The position numbers and the translations under genes are program-made. Below, in pieces: positions 43,415 to 52,324 of a stretch of 64,000 nucleotides of DNA (the first letter of the stretch is position 1; every line of letters begins with the position of its first letter). This DNA is from Hymenobacter fodinae (GTDB taxonomy: Bacteria > Bacteroidota > Bacteroidia > Cytophagales > Hymenobacteraceae), in the NCBI RefSeq assembly GCF_004745825.1, contig NZ_SRLA01000001.1, forward strand, positions 434,001 through 498,000, written 5' to 3'. The notes below the pieces were generated by a model. That model had not been told where the DNA came from and ran no database searches. It was given only the letters and a program-made list of their open reading frames with translations.

Positions 43415-44149
43415 TTATTTGAACTGGCCGGCCGGGTCAGGGAGCTTCGCAATAAGGTCGGAGATAAGGTCAAAGTCGAGGCTGCCTACGCTCAATTGCT
43501 GGCCCTTATGAACGGCTTCCCAGGCCTGTGGGTACTTCTCCTGGTAGAAATACACCCGCGCTATCTGCTGCCAGGCATCGGCGGGGGCGGTGGGCAGCGC
43601 CACCGACTGCTCTAGGTATGTAGCGGCGGTGGTCAGGTCTTTTTTCTTTTTTGACTGCTCATACACAATCAGGTAGCAGGCGCCCAGGTCGTTGAGCAGG
43701 TTGGCATTCTTAGGGTCGAAAGCCAAGCCTTGTCTGAGCAACCCAATGGCTACCTCCGGCGTGGCTTTTTGGCTGGCAATGATGCCTAGGCCCCGGTAGG
43801 CATCGGGGTTTCTCTGATCGAGAAGCCAGGCCAGATTGAAGCGGTACTGGGCCGTGTCGGCTTGGTTCTCGCTCAGGTATTCGTAGCCCTTGGTGGAAAA
43901 GAAGCGGCTGGCCTCCTCGCGCGACGCAAAGCTGCGGGAGATGTCGGCCAGAAAAGCAGGCCCCACGGCTTGCTCTGCCTGGGCCGGTGTGAGTCCACCA
44001 AATAGCGGCTGCAAACGGTTAGCTGAGGTAATAGCTACTGCCGTTTCGCCTTTGGTCTTGACTTTGGTTTTGCGTTGGGCCAGCGCGGGAGTGGCTTCCC
44101 AGGTAAGCAGAGCCGCTGCCAGTAGCAGCGTTGCGGATACTGATTTCAT
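43415..44149 (-). CDS. Tetratricopeptide repeat protein, exported
   Basis: A 244-residue protein with a signal peptide (about 1-25), an N-terminal region rich in Ala and charged residues, and a TPR solenoid (about 80-230) with units such as YRFNLAWLLDQRNPDAYRGL, LLRQGLAFDPKNANLLNDLG and WQQIARVYFYQEKYPQAWEA. Likely a periplasmic protein-protein scaffold. It could share the promoter with the beta-barrel gene, which follows about 80 bp downstream on the same strand. No partner is identified. Confidence 0.8.
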   Translation of the reverse strand: MKSVSATLLLAAALLTWEATPALAQRKTKVKTKGETAVAITSANRLQPLFGGLTPAQAEQAVGPAFLADISRSFASREEASRFFSTKGYEYLSENQADTAQYRFNLAWLLDQRNPDAYRGLGIIASQKATPEVAIGLLRQGLAFDPKNANLLNDLGACYLIVYEQSKKKKDLTTAATYLEQSVALPTAPADAWQQIARVYFYQEKYPQAWEAVHKGQQLSVGSLDFDLISDLIAKLPDPAGQFK

Positions 44150-44335
44150 AAAAAGTAGAGCCAGAGAAAGAGTGGCGTAAGAACCAAAGATAAGCTGATG
44201 CGCGTAACCCTGGCTGAGTTAGCGCGTTGGGGGCAGTTCGGCAATCCGAGCGGGTGGCTGCGCAGTATATCAAGCAGCTGCTCCCATTAGCTACCCCAGT
44301 AGAGCAAACGCTCGGTGGCCATTTTTCTGTGTTTC

Positions 44336-45235
44336 ATGCGCATTTTTTTCTCTCGGGTAGTACCCGGTTTGTTGCTTCTAACCCTGCTACTAGGCCTGTC
44401 CAATGAATACGCCGTGGCGCGCCCCAGCCGCCGGACCCAGGACGTAGCCTACGTACCGCCCACCGATCCGGCGTTTGATACCGAGCGCCACCGCCTTGAT
44501 GTGTATGCGCCCAAAAAACAGGCCGCAGCTCCGCGGCCGGTAGTAGTGTTTATTCATGGCGGCAGCTGGAACAGCGGCAACAAAAACTTCTACTCATTTA
44601 TTGGACGCCGCCTGGCTAAGCAGGGCGTAGTAGCCGTCATAATCAATTACCGGCTGGCCCCGCAAGTGGAGGTGCCAGCCATGGCTGAAGATTGTGCCCG
44701 GGCTGTAGCTTGGACGGCGCAGCACATTGCGGAGTATGGGGGCGACCCGCAGCGCCTGTACCTGATGGGTCATTCTGCGGGCGGTGGCCTAGCGGCCTTG
44801 CTTACCGCCGATACCCAACGACTAGCCCGCTGGGGCATGAATCCTAGTTCCATTCGCGGAGCCATCCTCGATGATCCGGCCGGACTGGATATGCTGGATT
44901 ATCTGCAGAAGATGCAGTACCCCGGCGACGAGCAGTATTTGCTGCCCTTCGGCAACAGCCCCGCCGTATGGCGAGACGTGTCGGCTATGTACCACGTCAC
45001 GGCTAGCACGCCGCCGTTCTTACTGTTCGTAGGGGGCGAGACATACCCTTCTATCCGGAACAGCAGCGAGAAGTTCCGGCAGAAGCTAGTGGCGCTAGGC
45101 CAGCACCCGGTGCTACAGGAGCTACCAGGCAAGAAGCACGTACCCATGGTGTTGCAGCTCTATTGGCAGTATAACATCATTTACCGAGAGCTACTTGCGT
45201 TTGTGCATGCTTCCGGAGCGCAGTCAGCTAGATAG
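44336..45235 (+). CDS. Alpha/beta hydrolase, carboxylesterase/lipase-like, exported
   Basis: A 299-residue alpha/beta hydrolase with a signal or membrane segment (about 8-28). The oxyanion-hole motif is HGGSW (74-78) and the nucleophile Ser147 is in MGHSAGGG. Catalytic Asp and His are expected near residues 235-285 (ELPGKKHVPMV has a His). It fits the esterase/arylesterase BD-FAE group; the substrate is open. The longer reading from 44315 is a shadow start; I use the ATG at 44336. A convergent terminator follows. Confidence 0.85.
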   Translation: MRIFFSRVVPGLLLLTLLLGLSNEYAVARPSRRTQDVAYVPPTDPAFDTERHRLDVYAPKKQAAAPRPVVVFIHGGSWNSGNKNFYSFIGRRLAKQGVVAVIINYRLAPQVEVPAMAEDCARAVAWTAQHIAEYGGDPQRLYLMGHSAGGGLAALLTADTQRLARWGMNPSSIRGAILDDPAGLDMLDYLQKMQYPGDEQYLLPFGNSPAVWRDVSAMYHVTASTPPFLLFVGGETYPSIRNSSEKFRQKLVALGQHPVLQELPGKKHVPMVLQLYWQYNIIYRELLAFVHASGAQSAR

Positions 45236-45293
45236 GCCTAGGTGGCTCGAAGCTCCAAGCGCTAACTAAAAATTGTTGCTAGATGCTGACAAA

Positions 45294-45344
45294 AACAGGC
45301 CTAGCACAAACGCTTTCTGGTGGGTAGCGTGTGCTAGGCCTGTT
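45294..45344. terminator. Bidirectional terminator built on CTAGGCC motifs
   Basis: 14-bp perfect arms (45294-45307 and 45331-45344) composed of AACAGGCCTAGCAC and its complement, with a few more pairs inside. It sits between the convergent esterase and azoR genes. Confidence 0.7.
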
Positions 45345-45381
45345 AGCGGCAGCCGACTGGAGGCAGTGCCACCGAAACTGT

Positions 45382-45978
45382 TTACACGACTACACTATCC
45401 AGTCCCTTCTGCAGGGCATAGGGTTGGTACTCTGGCAGCTTCACGCCCTCTGCGCGGGCCACGGTTACGTCGGTGAGGCCTAGGAAGCCCAGCATCCAGC
45501 GCAAGTAGGGTACGGCAAAATCATAAGGCTGCATGGGCCCCTCGGAGTAGATACCACCGCTGGCAACGGCCAAGTACACCTTCTTACCGGTTATGAGGCC
45601 CTCGGGGCCAGTAGGGGTGTAGCGAAACGTGACGCCTGCCCGCGTCAAATGATCGAGCCACGCTTTCAGGGAAGAGGTGATGCTGAAGTTATAAAAGGGC
45701 ACCCCAATCACCAAGGCATCGGTCGCTAGTACCTGGGCAATAGCTTCATCGGAGTGGCGCACTGCTTCCTGCTGCTCTGGGGAGCGACCTTCGGCCGGCG
45801 TGAAGTACGCTTGCAGGTGCGCTTCTTCGAGGTGCGGAAACGGATGGGTAGCCAGGTTGCGAACCACAACTGTACTGCCCGGATGCGCGGCCAACAGCTT
45901 GTCAATAATTCCTTGGCTCAATTGCGTACTGTACGACTCGGCGCCGCGGGCACTGGAAATAATGTGCAGAATCTGCAT
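45382..45978 (-). CDS. azoR: FMN-dependent NADH-azoreductase
   Basis: A 198-residue flavodoxin-like quinone/azo reductase. The N-terminal HIISSARGAESYSTQLSQG is the FMN phosphate-binding strand-loop; IGVPFYNFSITSSLKAWLDH and KVYLAVASGGIYSEGP carry the remaining flavin and dimer contacts. It detoxifies quinones. The gene is divergent from an HxlR regulator with repeated palindromic sites between them, typical of quinone/aldehyde stress control. Confidence 0.92.
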   Translation of the reverse strand: MQILHIISSARGAESYSTQLSQGIIDKLLAAHPGSTVVVRNLATHPFPHLEEAHLQAYFTPAEGRSPEQQEAVRHSDEAIAQVLATDALVIGVPFYNFSITSSLKAWLDHLTRAGVTFRYTPTGPEGLITGKKVYLAVASGGIYSEGPMQPYDFAVPYLRWMLGFLGLTDVTVARAEGVKLPEYQPYALQKGLDSVVV

Positions 45979-46079
45979 AAACGGAAGGTGAAAAAAGAGG
46001 TGAAATATTGCAGGTCAGCTCCGGGAGTTCCGGTAGCTGCCTGCCCCTTGAAGTAGCCACCCCGATGGGTTGGTATTCA

Positions 46080-46170
46080 GGTTACCTCAAGTAATCAGCT
46101 AGCCGTTTGTTTGTACCTTTCCTGCACTTCCGATTACGTGCTGGTAGCATGGTTACCCGCAGGTAATCAG
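46080..46170. promoter_or_regulatory. Candidate HxlR operators in the azoR-hxlR spacer
   Basis: Two similar imperfect palindromes: GGTTACCTCAAGTAATCAG (46080-46098) and GGTTACCCGCAGGTAATCAG (46151-46170), each with TTAC/GTAA half sites; a further GATTACGTG half site lies at 46132-46140. They sit between the divergent genes, as expected for autoregulation and control of azoR. Confidence 0.55.
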
Positions 46171-46205
46171 GTGTATACTCTCACCGTCTTTATTCTTTTT
46201 ACGAT

Positions 46206-46565
46206 ATGACCAAGCGAGATTCCGCCGAGTGCGTCCAGACCATGCAGGCCCTGCGGCATGCTTTACTAGTGGTTAATGGCAAGTGGAAGCTGCAAATAAT
46301 TGTGGCTTTGCACTCCGGGGCACGCCACTTTCGGGGCCTAGAGCGCAGCGTGCCAGGTATTTCCACCAAAGTGTTGGCCAAGGAGCTGAAGGATTTAGAA
46401 GCGCATCAGTTCATTACCCGCACGGTGCACCCCGGCCCGCCCGTGGTAGTCGAATACGAGGCCTTGCCCTACGCCCGGTCACTCGACCCGGTAATTGAGG
46501 TGTTGAAAGCGTGGGGCCTCCAGCACCAGCAGCGCCTAGAAGCGGGAGCCGTGCTGCCAGAGTAG
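46206..46565 (+). CDS. HxlR-type winged-helix transcriptional regulator
   Basis: A 119-residue HxlR/MarR-like regulator: winged helix with RHALLVVNGKWKLQIIVAL and RHFRGLERSVPGISTKVLAKELKDLE, then the wing and C-terminal dimer helix. A Cys10 at the N-terminus (SAECVQTM) could sense electrophiles, as in YodB-like family members. It most likely controls the divergent azoR gene through the repeated sites between them. Confidence 0.9.
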   Translation: MTKRDSAECVQTMQALRHALLVVNGKWKLQIIVALHSGARHFRGLERSVPGISTKVLAKELKDLEAHQFITRTVHPGPPVVVEYEALPYARSLDPVIEVLKAWGLQHQQRLEAGAVLPE

Positions 46566-46647
46566 GGATATGCTTCTACACTCTGTTGGTGATGCATGTG
46601 TGCCCGCAAGGCATACGGGGTGCTACTGGCCTAGCAGGTGGCAGTTA

Positions 46648-47148
46648 CTACGTAAACAGATTTCCTTGCTGGGATGGGCGTTCGAAGTCAAGTAGCCACC
46701 GCTTGCGAGCTAGGCCACCGGCATACCCAGTTAACTGCCCATTGGCCCCAATAATGCGGTGACAGGGCCACACAATGGCCAAAGGGTTTTGGCCATTCGC
46801 CGCTCCCACTGCCCGCACTGCCCCGGGGTTCTGCAGCAGGCGGGCTACATCCAAGTAAGAAGCCGTTCGGCCAAACCCTACTTGGGCTAGCGCCGCCCAA
46901 ACCTGCCGCTGAAAATCAGTGCCCTTAGGGGTAGAGTACGTTAAGTCAAACTGTTGCAACTCCCTGGTGAAGTACGCCTGTAGTTGCCGGTACCCCTCTT
47001 GTAGGCAGGCAGGTACAGCATTCTTCCTGGTTTCGTACAATCCAGGGCTTGGCTGGTCTAGGAAACACACGGCGCTCAAGCCTGTCTCATCGCCCCTGAT
47101 TTCTAGCAGTCCAAGGGATGTTGATAAAAAAGCAGATACTGCAGACAT
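46648..47148 (-). CDS. ogt: Methylated-DNA-[protein]-cysteine S-methyltransferase
   Basis: A 166-residue suicide repair protein that removes O6-methylguanine. The acceptor Cys129 lies in PCHR (residues 128-131); the RAVGAANGQNP motif (arginine finger/Asn hinge) precedes it, and GLARKRWLLDFE follows. The N-terminal domain is short, as in Ogt. The start is the ATG at 47146-47148; the longer frame is a shadow. It is a single-gene unit, convergent with hxlR. Confidence 0.94.
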   Translation of the reverse strand: MSAVSAFLSTSLGLLEIRGDETGLSAVCFLDQPSPGLYETRKNAVPACLQEGYRQLQAYFTRELQQFDLTYSTPKGTDFQRQVWAALAQVGFGRTASYLDVARLLQNPGAVRAVGAANGQNPLAIVWPCHRIIGANGQLTGYAGGLARKRWLLDFERPSQQGNLFT

Positions 47149-47409
47149 AGCCAAACAAAAAGGGAAGTAAAAATGCACGAAATATGGTTGAGTAAACTCA
47201 ACTGTACGGGTCAAATTTACGGTTTTTGTGTACTAAAATATTGATTAATAGTAGTATGGCAAGGACATGCGACAAATGCCAGACTAATTGATTTATATTG
47301 TGATGGTCTTACGAGTGAAGACCGGCTGGCAGTAAGCAAGATCATCTTCTGAGGCGTGTGAAATTATATCTGCTAGCCGCCGCTCTTCGCTACCAATATC
47401 CTTTCTGCT

Positions 47410-48984
47410 GTGCAAAAACTACTGTTCTGCTCTGTTCTGGGGTTAAGCTTACTCGATTGGTCTTCGGCCGCGTTGGCGCAGGGCCTTGGCACAGGACTTA
47501 CGGCCCTTTACTTCAATAATGGCACTTTGGCGGGTGCTCCCGTCCTGAAGCGCCTAGATCCCACCGTAGAATTTCGTTGGGGGAATACCGCTCCCGCGCC
47601 CGAGGTGTCGAAAGATAACTTTTCCGTGCGCTGGGAGGGCCTGCTGGCAGCCCCTTCTACGGGTAGCTATAAATTTGCAGTAGCTACCAAGGAAGGTGTG
47701 CGGCTCTGGGTGAATGGCAAGAAAGTACTTGACACCTGGAATGGTAAAGGCTCAGTGCAGCTCGATGGTAACTCGGTAAGCTTAGCCGCCGGCGAGAAAA
47801 CAACCATCAAGTTGGAATACTTTGATGAAGAAGGCGACGCCAGTGTGGCACTGCAGTGGATGCCTCCCGGACAGGCCTTACAAACTATTCCGGCCGGCGA
47901 CCTGTATCCCGTGGGCTCACCAACTACGCCTGACCCGGCAGAAGCAGTGCAAGCTGCCTTGGCCGCCAAGGCAGCGGCTGCCCAGGCGGCTCACCCAGTG
48001 GCAACCAAGGCGGCAGTAGCCCCGGCCCCGGCAGCATCCGCTGCTAAACCAGCGGCCGCCAAAACTAAGCCAGCCTCTCCTGCTCCGGCTGCTAAAGCCA
48101 CCGCTGCCAAAACAGCTCCTGCTAAACCCGCAACCAAGAACACTACGCCAGCGGCAAGCACTTCAACCGCTAGTGCGGCCACAACAGCTGCTTCTACGGC
48201 ACCGGTGGTACCTCCCGGGGCTTTGGCTGGTGGCGTGTTCACGCTTAAATCAAGGGCAACGGGCACACCGCTTGAGGTGATAGACGAGAGTCGTCCGTTC
48301 CGTGGCACGTCTACAGCGGCAGCCCGCACCTCGGCACCACAGTGGAAGATTGAAAGTGCTGGCGAAGGGTATTACCGGCTGCTGGTGCAAGGAAGCCCCA
48401 AAGTGCTCGAAGTACTAGGCAGCTCCACTTCCAACGGGGCCCCCATGAGCCTGTGGAGTTTCTATAGCGGCAACAACCAACTCTGGCAGATTGAAGAAGC
48501 TGGCGACGGATATTATAAGCTTATTGCCAAGCACAGTCGTAAAGCTCTGACGGCCAAAGACTCCGTGGATGGCGGTATCCAGCAGTGGCGCTACAAGGGC
48601 GAGCCAACGCAGCAGTGGAAAATAGAGCCTGCCGTAATTGAAGTGCCTAAAACCACACTAGCTGCCAGCCGAATCCCGGGCATTGGGGCCAATAACATGA
48701 GTGTGTACCCGAACCCATCTAACGGGGTGGTGCAGATGAACTATACCTTGGCAGAAACTATGCCTCTGGGTTGGGTGCTCTACGACCAGCGTGGTATTGT
48801 GGTGCGGGTGTCTGACTACCGCAAGCAGGCACCGGGCCAGCACAACCAGTCCTTGGACTTCACCAGCCTGCCCGCCGGCGACTACAACCTGCACCTCACG
48901 GTAGGCACCGTAACAACCTCGCAGCCCCTGCAGATTCGGCGGCCCAAAGCAGAGGCTACCGACGGCCAGGCCGCGGCGCAGTAG
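47410..48984 (+). CDS. Secreted PA14/ricin-like protein with Ala-Pro-Lys linker and T9SS tail
   Basis: A 524-residue secreted multidomain protein. Signal peptide (about 1-24); PA14 carbohydrate-binding domain (about 28-140: GLTALYFNN, VRWEGLLAAPSTGSY, LEYFDEEGDASVALQW); a low-complexity Ala/Pro/Lys linker (about 178-275); a ricin-type beta-trefoil carbohydrate-binding region (about 275-410, repeated W..E.AG.GYY.L); and a type IX sorting domain with MSVYPNPSNGVVQMNYTL. The likely role is binding polysaccharide at the surface. The start is GTG at 47410. The 3' end overlaps the PLD-like gene by 29 bp. Confidence 0.88.
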   Translation: MQKLLFCSVLGLSLLDWSSAALAQGLGTGLTALYFNNGTLAGAPVLKRLDPTVEFRWGNTAPAPEVSKDNFSVRWEGLLAAPSTGSYKFAVATKEGVRLWVNGKKVLDTWNGKGSVQLDGNSVSLAAGEKTTIKLEYFDEEGDASVALQWMPPGQALQTIPAGDLYPVGSPTTPDPAEAVQAALAAKAAAAQAAHPVATKAAVAPAPAASAAKPAAAKTKPASPAPAAKATAAKTAPAKPATKNTTPAASTSTASAATTAASTAPVVPPGALAGGVFTLKSRATGTPLEVIDESRPFRGTSTAAARTSAPQWKIESAGEGYYRLLVQGSPKVLEVLGSSTSNGAPMSLWSFYSGNNQLWQIEEAGDGYYKLIAKHSRKALTAKDSVDGGIQQWRYKGEPTQQWKIEPAVIEVPKTTLAASRIPGIGANNMSVYPNPSNGVVQMNYTLAETMPLGWVLYDQRGIVVRVSDYRKQAPGQHNQSLDFTSLPAGDYNLHLTVGTVTTSQPLQIRRPKAEATDGQAAAQ

Positions 48985-49732
48985 GCCTAGAGCCTTCACC
49001 AAAGATGGCCATTTGCTCCCACAGCTGTTCAAACTGCTGGGCGTAGTGGCCTACAATGGTAGGGTCTTGGGTGATGAGCAGGTTCTCGTGGTTGTGAGCG
49101 GCGGCAGAGCGCGTCCAGTTGTAGCTGCCCGTTAGCACAGCTTGCCCGTCTGCAACGGCAAACTTGTGGTGCATATGGTACTCGGTGCAGTCGGTGCGGG
49201 TAGCTACTCCGGCCGCGTAGAGTTGCTGCACATCAGAGCCTTGGTCGTACACCTTGTCGTTGTCAGTGAGCAGGCGCAGCTTCACTCCGCGGCGGTGAGC
49301 TAGCAGTAACGCCTCCGTCAGGCGGTCATCGGCCACGGTAAACACGCAAACATCCAGGGTGCGGTGCGCCGTCTGGATAAAGCCTTGGATGGCTTCTACG
49401 CAAGCTAGGCCAGGGCTGAAGTACACGCCGGAGCGGTACGTTAAGTCCTGAGTCAGCTCAGCAGGAGCTCGGGGCGCCACCTCGCTGGAGGTTAGTGCCG
49501 TAGCCTCTTCCAGCCATTCCAGCACTGCTTTATCCTTAAACGTATTGAAGCGCTCCTGCGCCAGGGCAAACAGCTGGTGGCGTAACGTATCTAGAGAGCC
49601 GCCACTCTGGGTGTAGTGGGTGAGGCTGCTGCGCAACTGCTGGGCCTCCTCCGGCGAGAGGTTAACATCGGCGAAGGCTTGACGGAACTGCTGCAACAAG
49701 GCCGCGGCTGCAGGGGCAGGAGGCTGACTCAT
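48956..49732 (-). CDS. Phospholipase D-like (single HKD) protein
   Basis: A 258-residue protein with one HxKxxxxD motif (His188, Lys190, Asp195) and a following GSYNWT, as in Nuc-type nucleases and bacterial PLD-like proteins that work as dimers. The N-terminal 85 residues are helical with no recognised domain; the C-terminus is Arg/Pro-rich. It shares an ATGA overlap with the upstream GH1-like gene, so the two are coexpressed. Substrate (nucleic acid or phospholipid) unknown. Confidence 0.8.
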   Translation of the reverse strand: MSQPPAPAAAALLQQFRQAFADVNLSPEEAQQLRSSLTHYTQSGGSLDTLRHQLFALAQERFNTFKDKAVLEWLEEATALTSSEVAPRAPAELTQDLTYRSGVYFSPGLACVEAIQGFIQTAHRTLDVCVFTVADDRLTEALLLAHRRGVKLRLLTDNDKVYDQGSDVQQLYAAGVATRTDCTEYHMHHKFAVADGQAVLTGSYNWTRSAAAHNHENLLITQDPTIVGHYAQQFEQLWEQMAIFGEGSRPTAPRPGRR

Positions 49733-50943
49733 ACTGACGGAGCAACGGATACGCGGCGGCGCTTGCTGGCCTGCTGCTGGGCGGCGGCCACTTGGGCCTG
49801 CGCTGCCAAGAGTGCCTCGGCCGAAGGCTCGTGCAATACGCGCGTTAGGCCTGGTTCTGGGTGAGCCAGGTCCGCATCCCAGAGGCCCGCGTGGTGCCAG
49901 GGAGAAAGGTGGTCCCAGTCGGGCCGGTCAATAATCGGGTAGAGGCATACGCCCAGCAGTGGCACTCCCGCCTTAATGGCCGCCGCCGACTCCTGCGCAA
50001 TCATCTCTAACCACAAGGGCCTATCGACACCGGGGTGGCTGGTTTCGGTGAGAACAACGGGCCGGTTGTAGCGCTTGTAGGCCTGGGCCAATAGGTAGCT
50101 CAGCGGCTTCCAGCGGGGGTCGTTGCTATCATTAACCCAAGGCAAGATATGGTGCGGATGATGCTGCCACTGGTTGTCGTAGTAGAAATTAAAGCCGAGC
50201 AGGTCTAGGTATTCGGGCTGCCCACCCAGGTCGGGGCACAGGCGGCCGCAGAGCATATCCACGCTCTGAAACTGAGACTCGTGGGAGTCATGTGCCCAGC
50301 GCAGCTCCTCGGGGCTGGCCCCAAAACGCGGCACTACATTTACCAGAGGCTCGGTGGTAAGAATCCGAATGGAGGGGTCGGCTTCCAGCAGCGCGGCCAC
50401 GCCCTCAATGTAGGCCCGCATCAGGCCGCGTTTTACCTCCCAACCCTGGCCTACGCAGTAAGGCGAGGTACCCCGAACGTCGCCACCCAGCCAGCTCATG
50501 AAGCTCACCTCGTTGATGGGCGTTACAATCAGCACATCGTCGGGGCGCTGTTGGCGGTAGAAGTCTACGAAGGCGCGGCACAGAAACGCAAAGCGCCGGG
50601 CAAACATGGGGTGTAGGGGCGTCAGGTCGTCGGGGTAACCGAAATGACACAGGTCCCAGATCTGCTGAATGCCGTGGCGCTGGCCCGCATCCAACATCAC
50701 CTGCACGGTGCTCCAGTCGTAGTGATAGGGCGTTTTTTCAATCTGGCTCCAGCGAATGCCTTCACGCACGCTGCCAATGGCAAACTCTTGCAGACGAGTA
50801 TAGTCCTCATCCAACAGCGGCAAATGACCAGTCAGGGGCAGAAAATCTACCCGGTGGCCGAAGGCATTGAGCTGGTCGGTGCACTCGAAGCCACCCATCC
50901 AGAAAGAGTTAAAAGGCGAAGCGGCGGATAAGTCTTTTTGCAT
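49729..50943 (-). CDS. GH1-like (clan A) glycoside hydrolase
   Basis: A 404-residue TIM-barrel protein. Glu145 in VTPINEVSF is the expected acid/base, and Glu300 in VVLTETSHPG the nucleophile; both follow the strand-4 and strand-7 positions of clan GH-A (GH1-like) enzymes. WSQIEKTPYHYDW and DLCHFGYPDDL agree with a GH1-type fold. The C-terminal tail (about 365-404) is Ala/Gln/Arg-rich. The start is the ATG at 50941-50943. A glycoside or UDP-sugar substrate cannot be fixed. It is translationally coupled with the PLD-like gene. Confidence 0.75.
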   Translation of the reverse strand: MQKDLSAASPFNSFWMGGFECTDQLNAFGHRVDFLPLTGHLPLLDEDYTRLQEFAIGSVREGIRWSQIEKTPYHYDWSTVQVMLDAGQRHGIQQIWDLCHFGYPDDLTPLHPMFARRFAFLCRAFVDFYRQQRPDDVLIVTPINEVSFMSWLGGDVRGTSPYCVGQGWEVKRGLMRAYIEGVAALLEADPSIRILTTEPLVNVVPRFGASPEELRWAHDSHESQFQSVDMLCGRLCPDLGGQPEYLDLLGFNFYYDNQWQHHPHHILPWVNDSNDPRWKPLSYLLAQAYKRYNRPVVLTETSHPGVDRPLWLEMIAQESAAAIKAGVPLLGVCLYPIIDRPDWDHLSPWHHAGLWDADLAHPEPGLTRVLHEPSAEALLAAQAQVAAAQQQASKRRRVSVAPSV

Positions 50944-51079
50944 AGAGGAAGGGAAGAGGCAAAACAGGAAAAACGACAGCACACCAGCACGCCACTGCTG
51001 CTCCTGTAAGCGGAACAACGCGTGCTGTACAAACCTGGTAGTAAAGCAAAGACGAACCGTTGAGTTCGAAGGTTACACG

Positions 51080-52039
51080 TTAAATCTGCGGCGACACCAG
51101 CGGGTCAGTCGGCGACGTGGTCCGTTGTTTTCCGGATAACCCTTTGGCTTCGATGAAGATGCGCTTAAACTCAGGGTGCTTTGCCCGGATAGCATCCTGC
51201 AGCGTATCCACTGTGCGCTCTACTTCAACTGCCGAAAGGTGGTCGTGAAATTCTACGTCGAGGGCCAGCACAACGTCGTGCGGACCCATGTACATGGTGA
51301 GGGGGCGCCGCACCTGCTCTACGCCGCGTTGCTGCCGGGCAATAGCTTCGAGGCTGTCCAGGGTTTCATCATCTACCCCTTCTCCCACCAGCAAGCCTTT
51401 GGTTTTGTAGATCAGGAAAATAGCCACCGATACCAGCAAGATGCCAATGCAAATGGAAGCCCCGCCATCAAAGTAAGGGTTGTTTAGCAGGTGCCCAAAA
51501 TATACTCCGGCCATGGCAATGACTAGGCCTAGCAGGGCGGCCATATCTTCCATCAAAATAGCGAAGATGGAAGGGTCCTTACTGCGACCCAGTGTGGCCC
51601 AGAACCCTGTTTCGCCGCGCTCTTTGTTGAACTCCCGCAGTGCCAAAAAGCAAGAAATGCCCTCAAACAGCATGGATAGGCCTAGCACCACGTAGTTCCA
51701 GGTGGGGTCGGTGATGGGGGACGGGTGGCGCAAGTGCTCTACCCCTTCATAAAACGACATGCCTCCACCCACGGAAAATACCAGGATGGCTACAATTAAA
51801 GACCAGAAGTACAGTTCTTTACTGCGCCCAAAGGGGTGGCGGGCATCGGCGGGCTTCTCCGCTTGCCTTACCCCAAACAAGAGCAATAGGCCATTGCCGC
51901 TGTCTACTAATGAGTGAATACCCTCCGAGAGCATGGCCGAGCTGCCCGTGAAAAACGCCGCTACAAACTTGGAAATGGCAATGGCGACATTAGCCCCGAT
52001 GGCCCCGTAAATCGCAATTTTGGAAGAACCCGCAGACAT
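51080..52039 (-). CDS. Cation diffusion facilitator transporter
   Basis: A 319-residue CDF-family divalent metal exporter: six membrane helices, with SEGIHSLVDSGNGLLLL (helix 2, Asp/His-type metal site) and LMEDMAALLGL (helix 5), and a cytosolic C-terminal domain (ferredoxin-like fold, ALDVEFHDHLSAVEVERTVD). Usual substrates are Zn, Co, Cd or Mn, not distinguishable here. The start is the ATG at 52037-52039. Confidence 0.92.
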   Translation of the reverse strand: MSAGSSKIAIYGAIGANVAIAISKFVAAFFTGSSAMLSEGIHSLVDSGNGLLLLFGVRQAEKPADARHPFGRSKELYFWSLIVAILVFSVGGGMSFYEGVEHLRHPSPITDPTWNYVVLGLSMLFEGISCFLALREFNKERGETGFWATLGRSKDPSIFAILMEDMAALLGLVIAMAGVYFGHLLNNPYFDGGASICIGILLVSVAIFLIYKTKGLLVGEGVDDETLDSLEAIARQQRGVEQVRRPLTMYMGPHDVVLALDVEFHDHLSAVEVERTVDTLQDAIRAKHPEFKRIFIEAKGLSGKQRTTSPTDPLVSPQI

Positions 52040-52324
52040 GCAAGAGGAGATTGGTTGGCATCCGCTGAGGCTAGCGGGAGTGAGCGTCCTACGCAACTCG
52101 CTAAACCGGGGTTGGCAGCGCCCGCATTGCTAAGCAGGGGCGCCCGCCCTACCGTTCAGGTCGAAGGAGGTATCGAACGGGGCAAATGCGGCCTGATCGT
52201 GGGCAAGTGAGAGGCCTTCTAGCTAGCGCGAGCAGGTGCTTGCTAGGCCACCTCGAAGGCGAACGTGGGGGAGCGAGTTAACGGGTGCACTGAACAATCT
52301 GCGTATATCCGACTTTTACGACCC

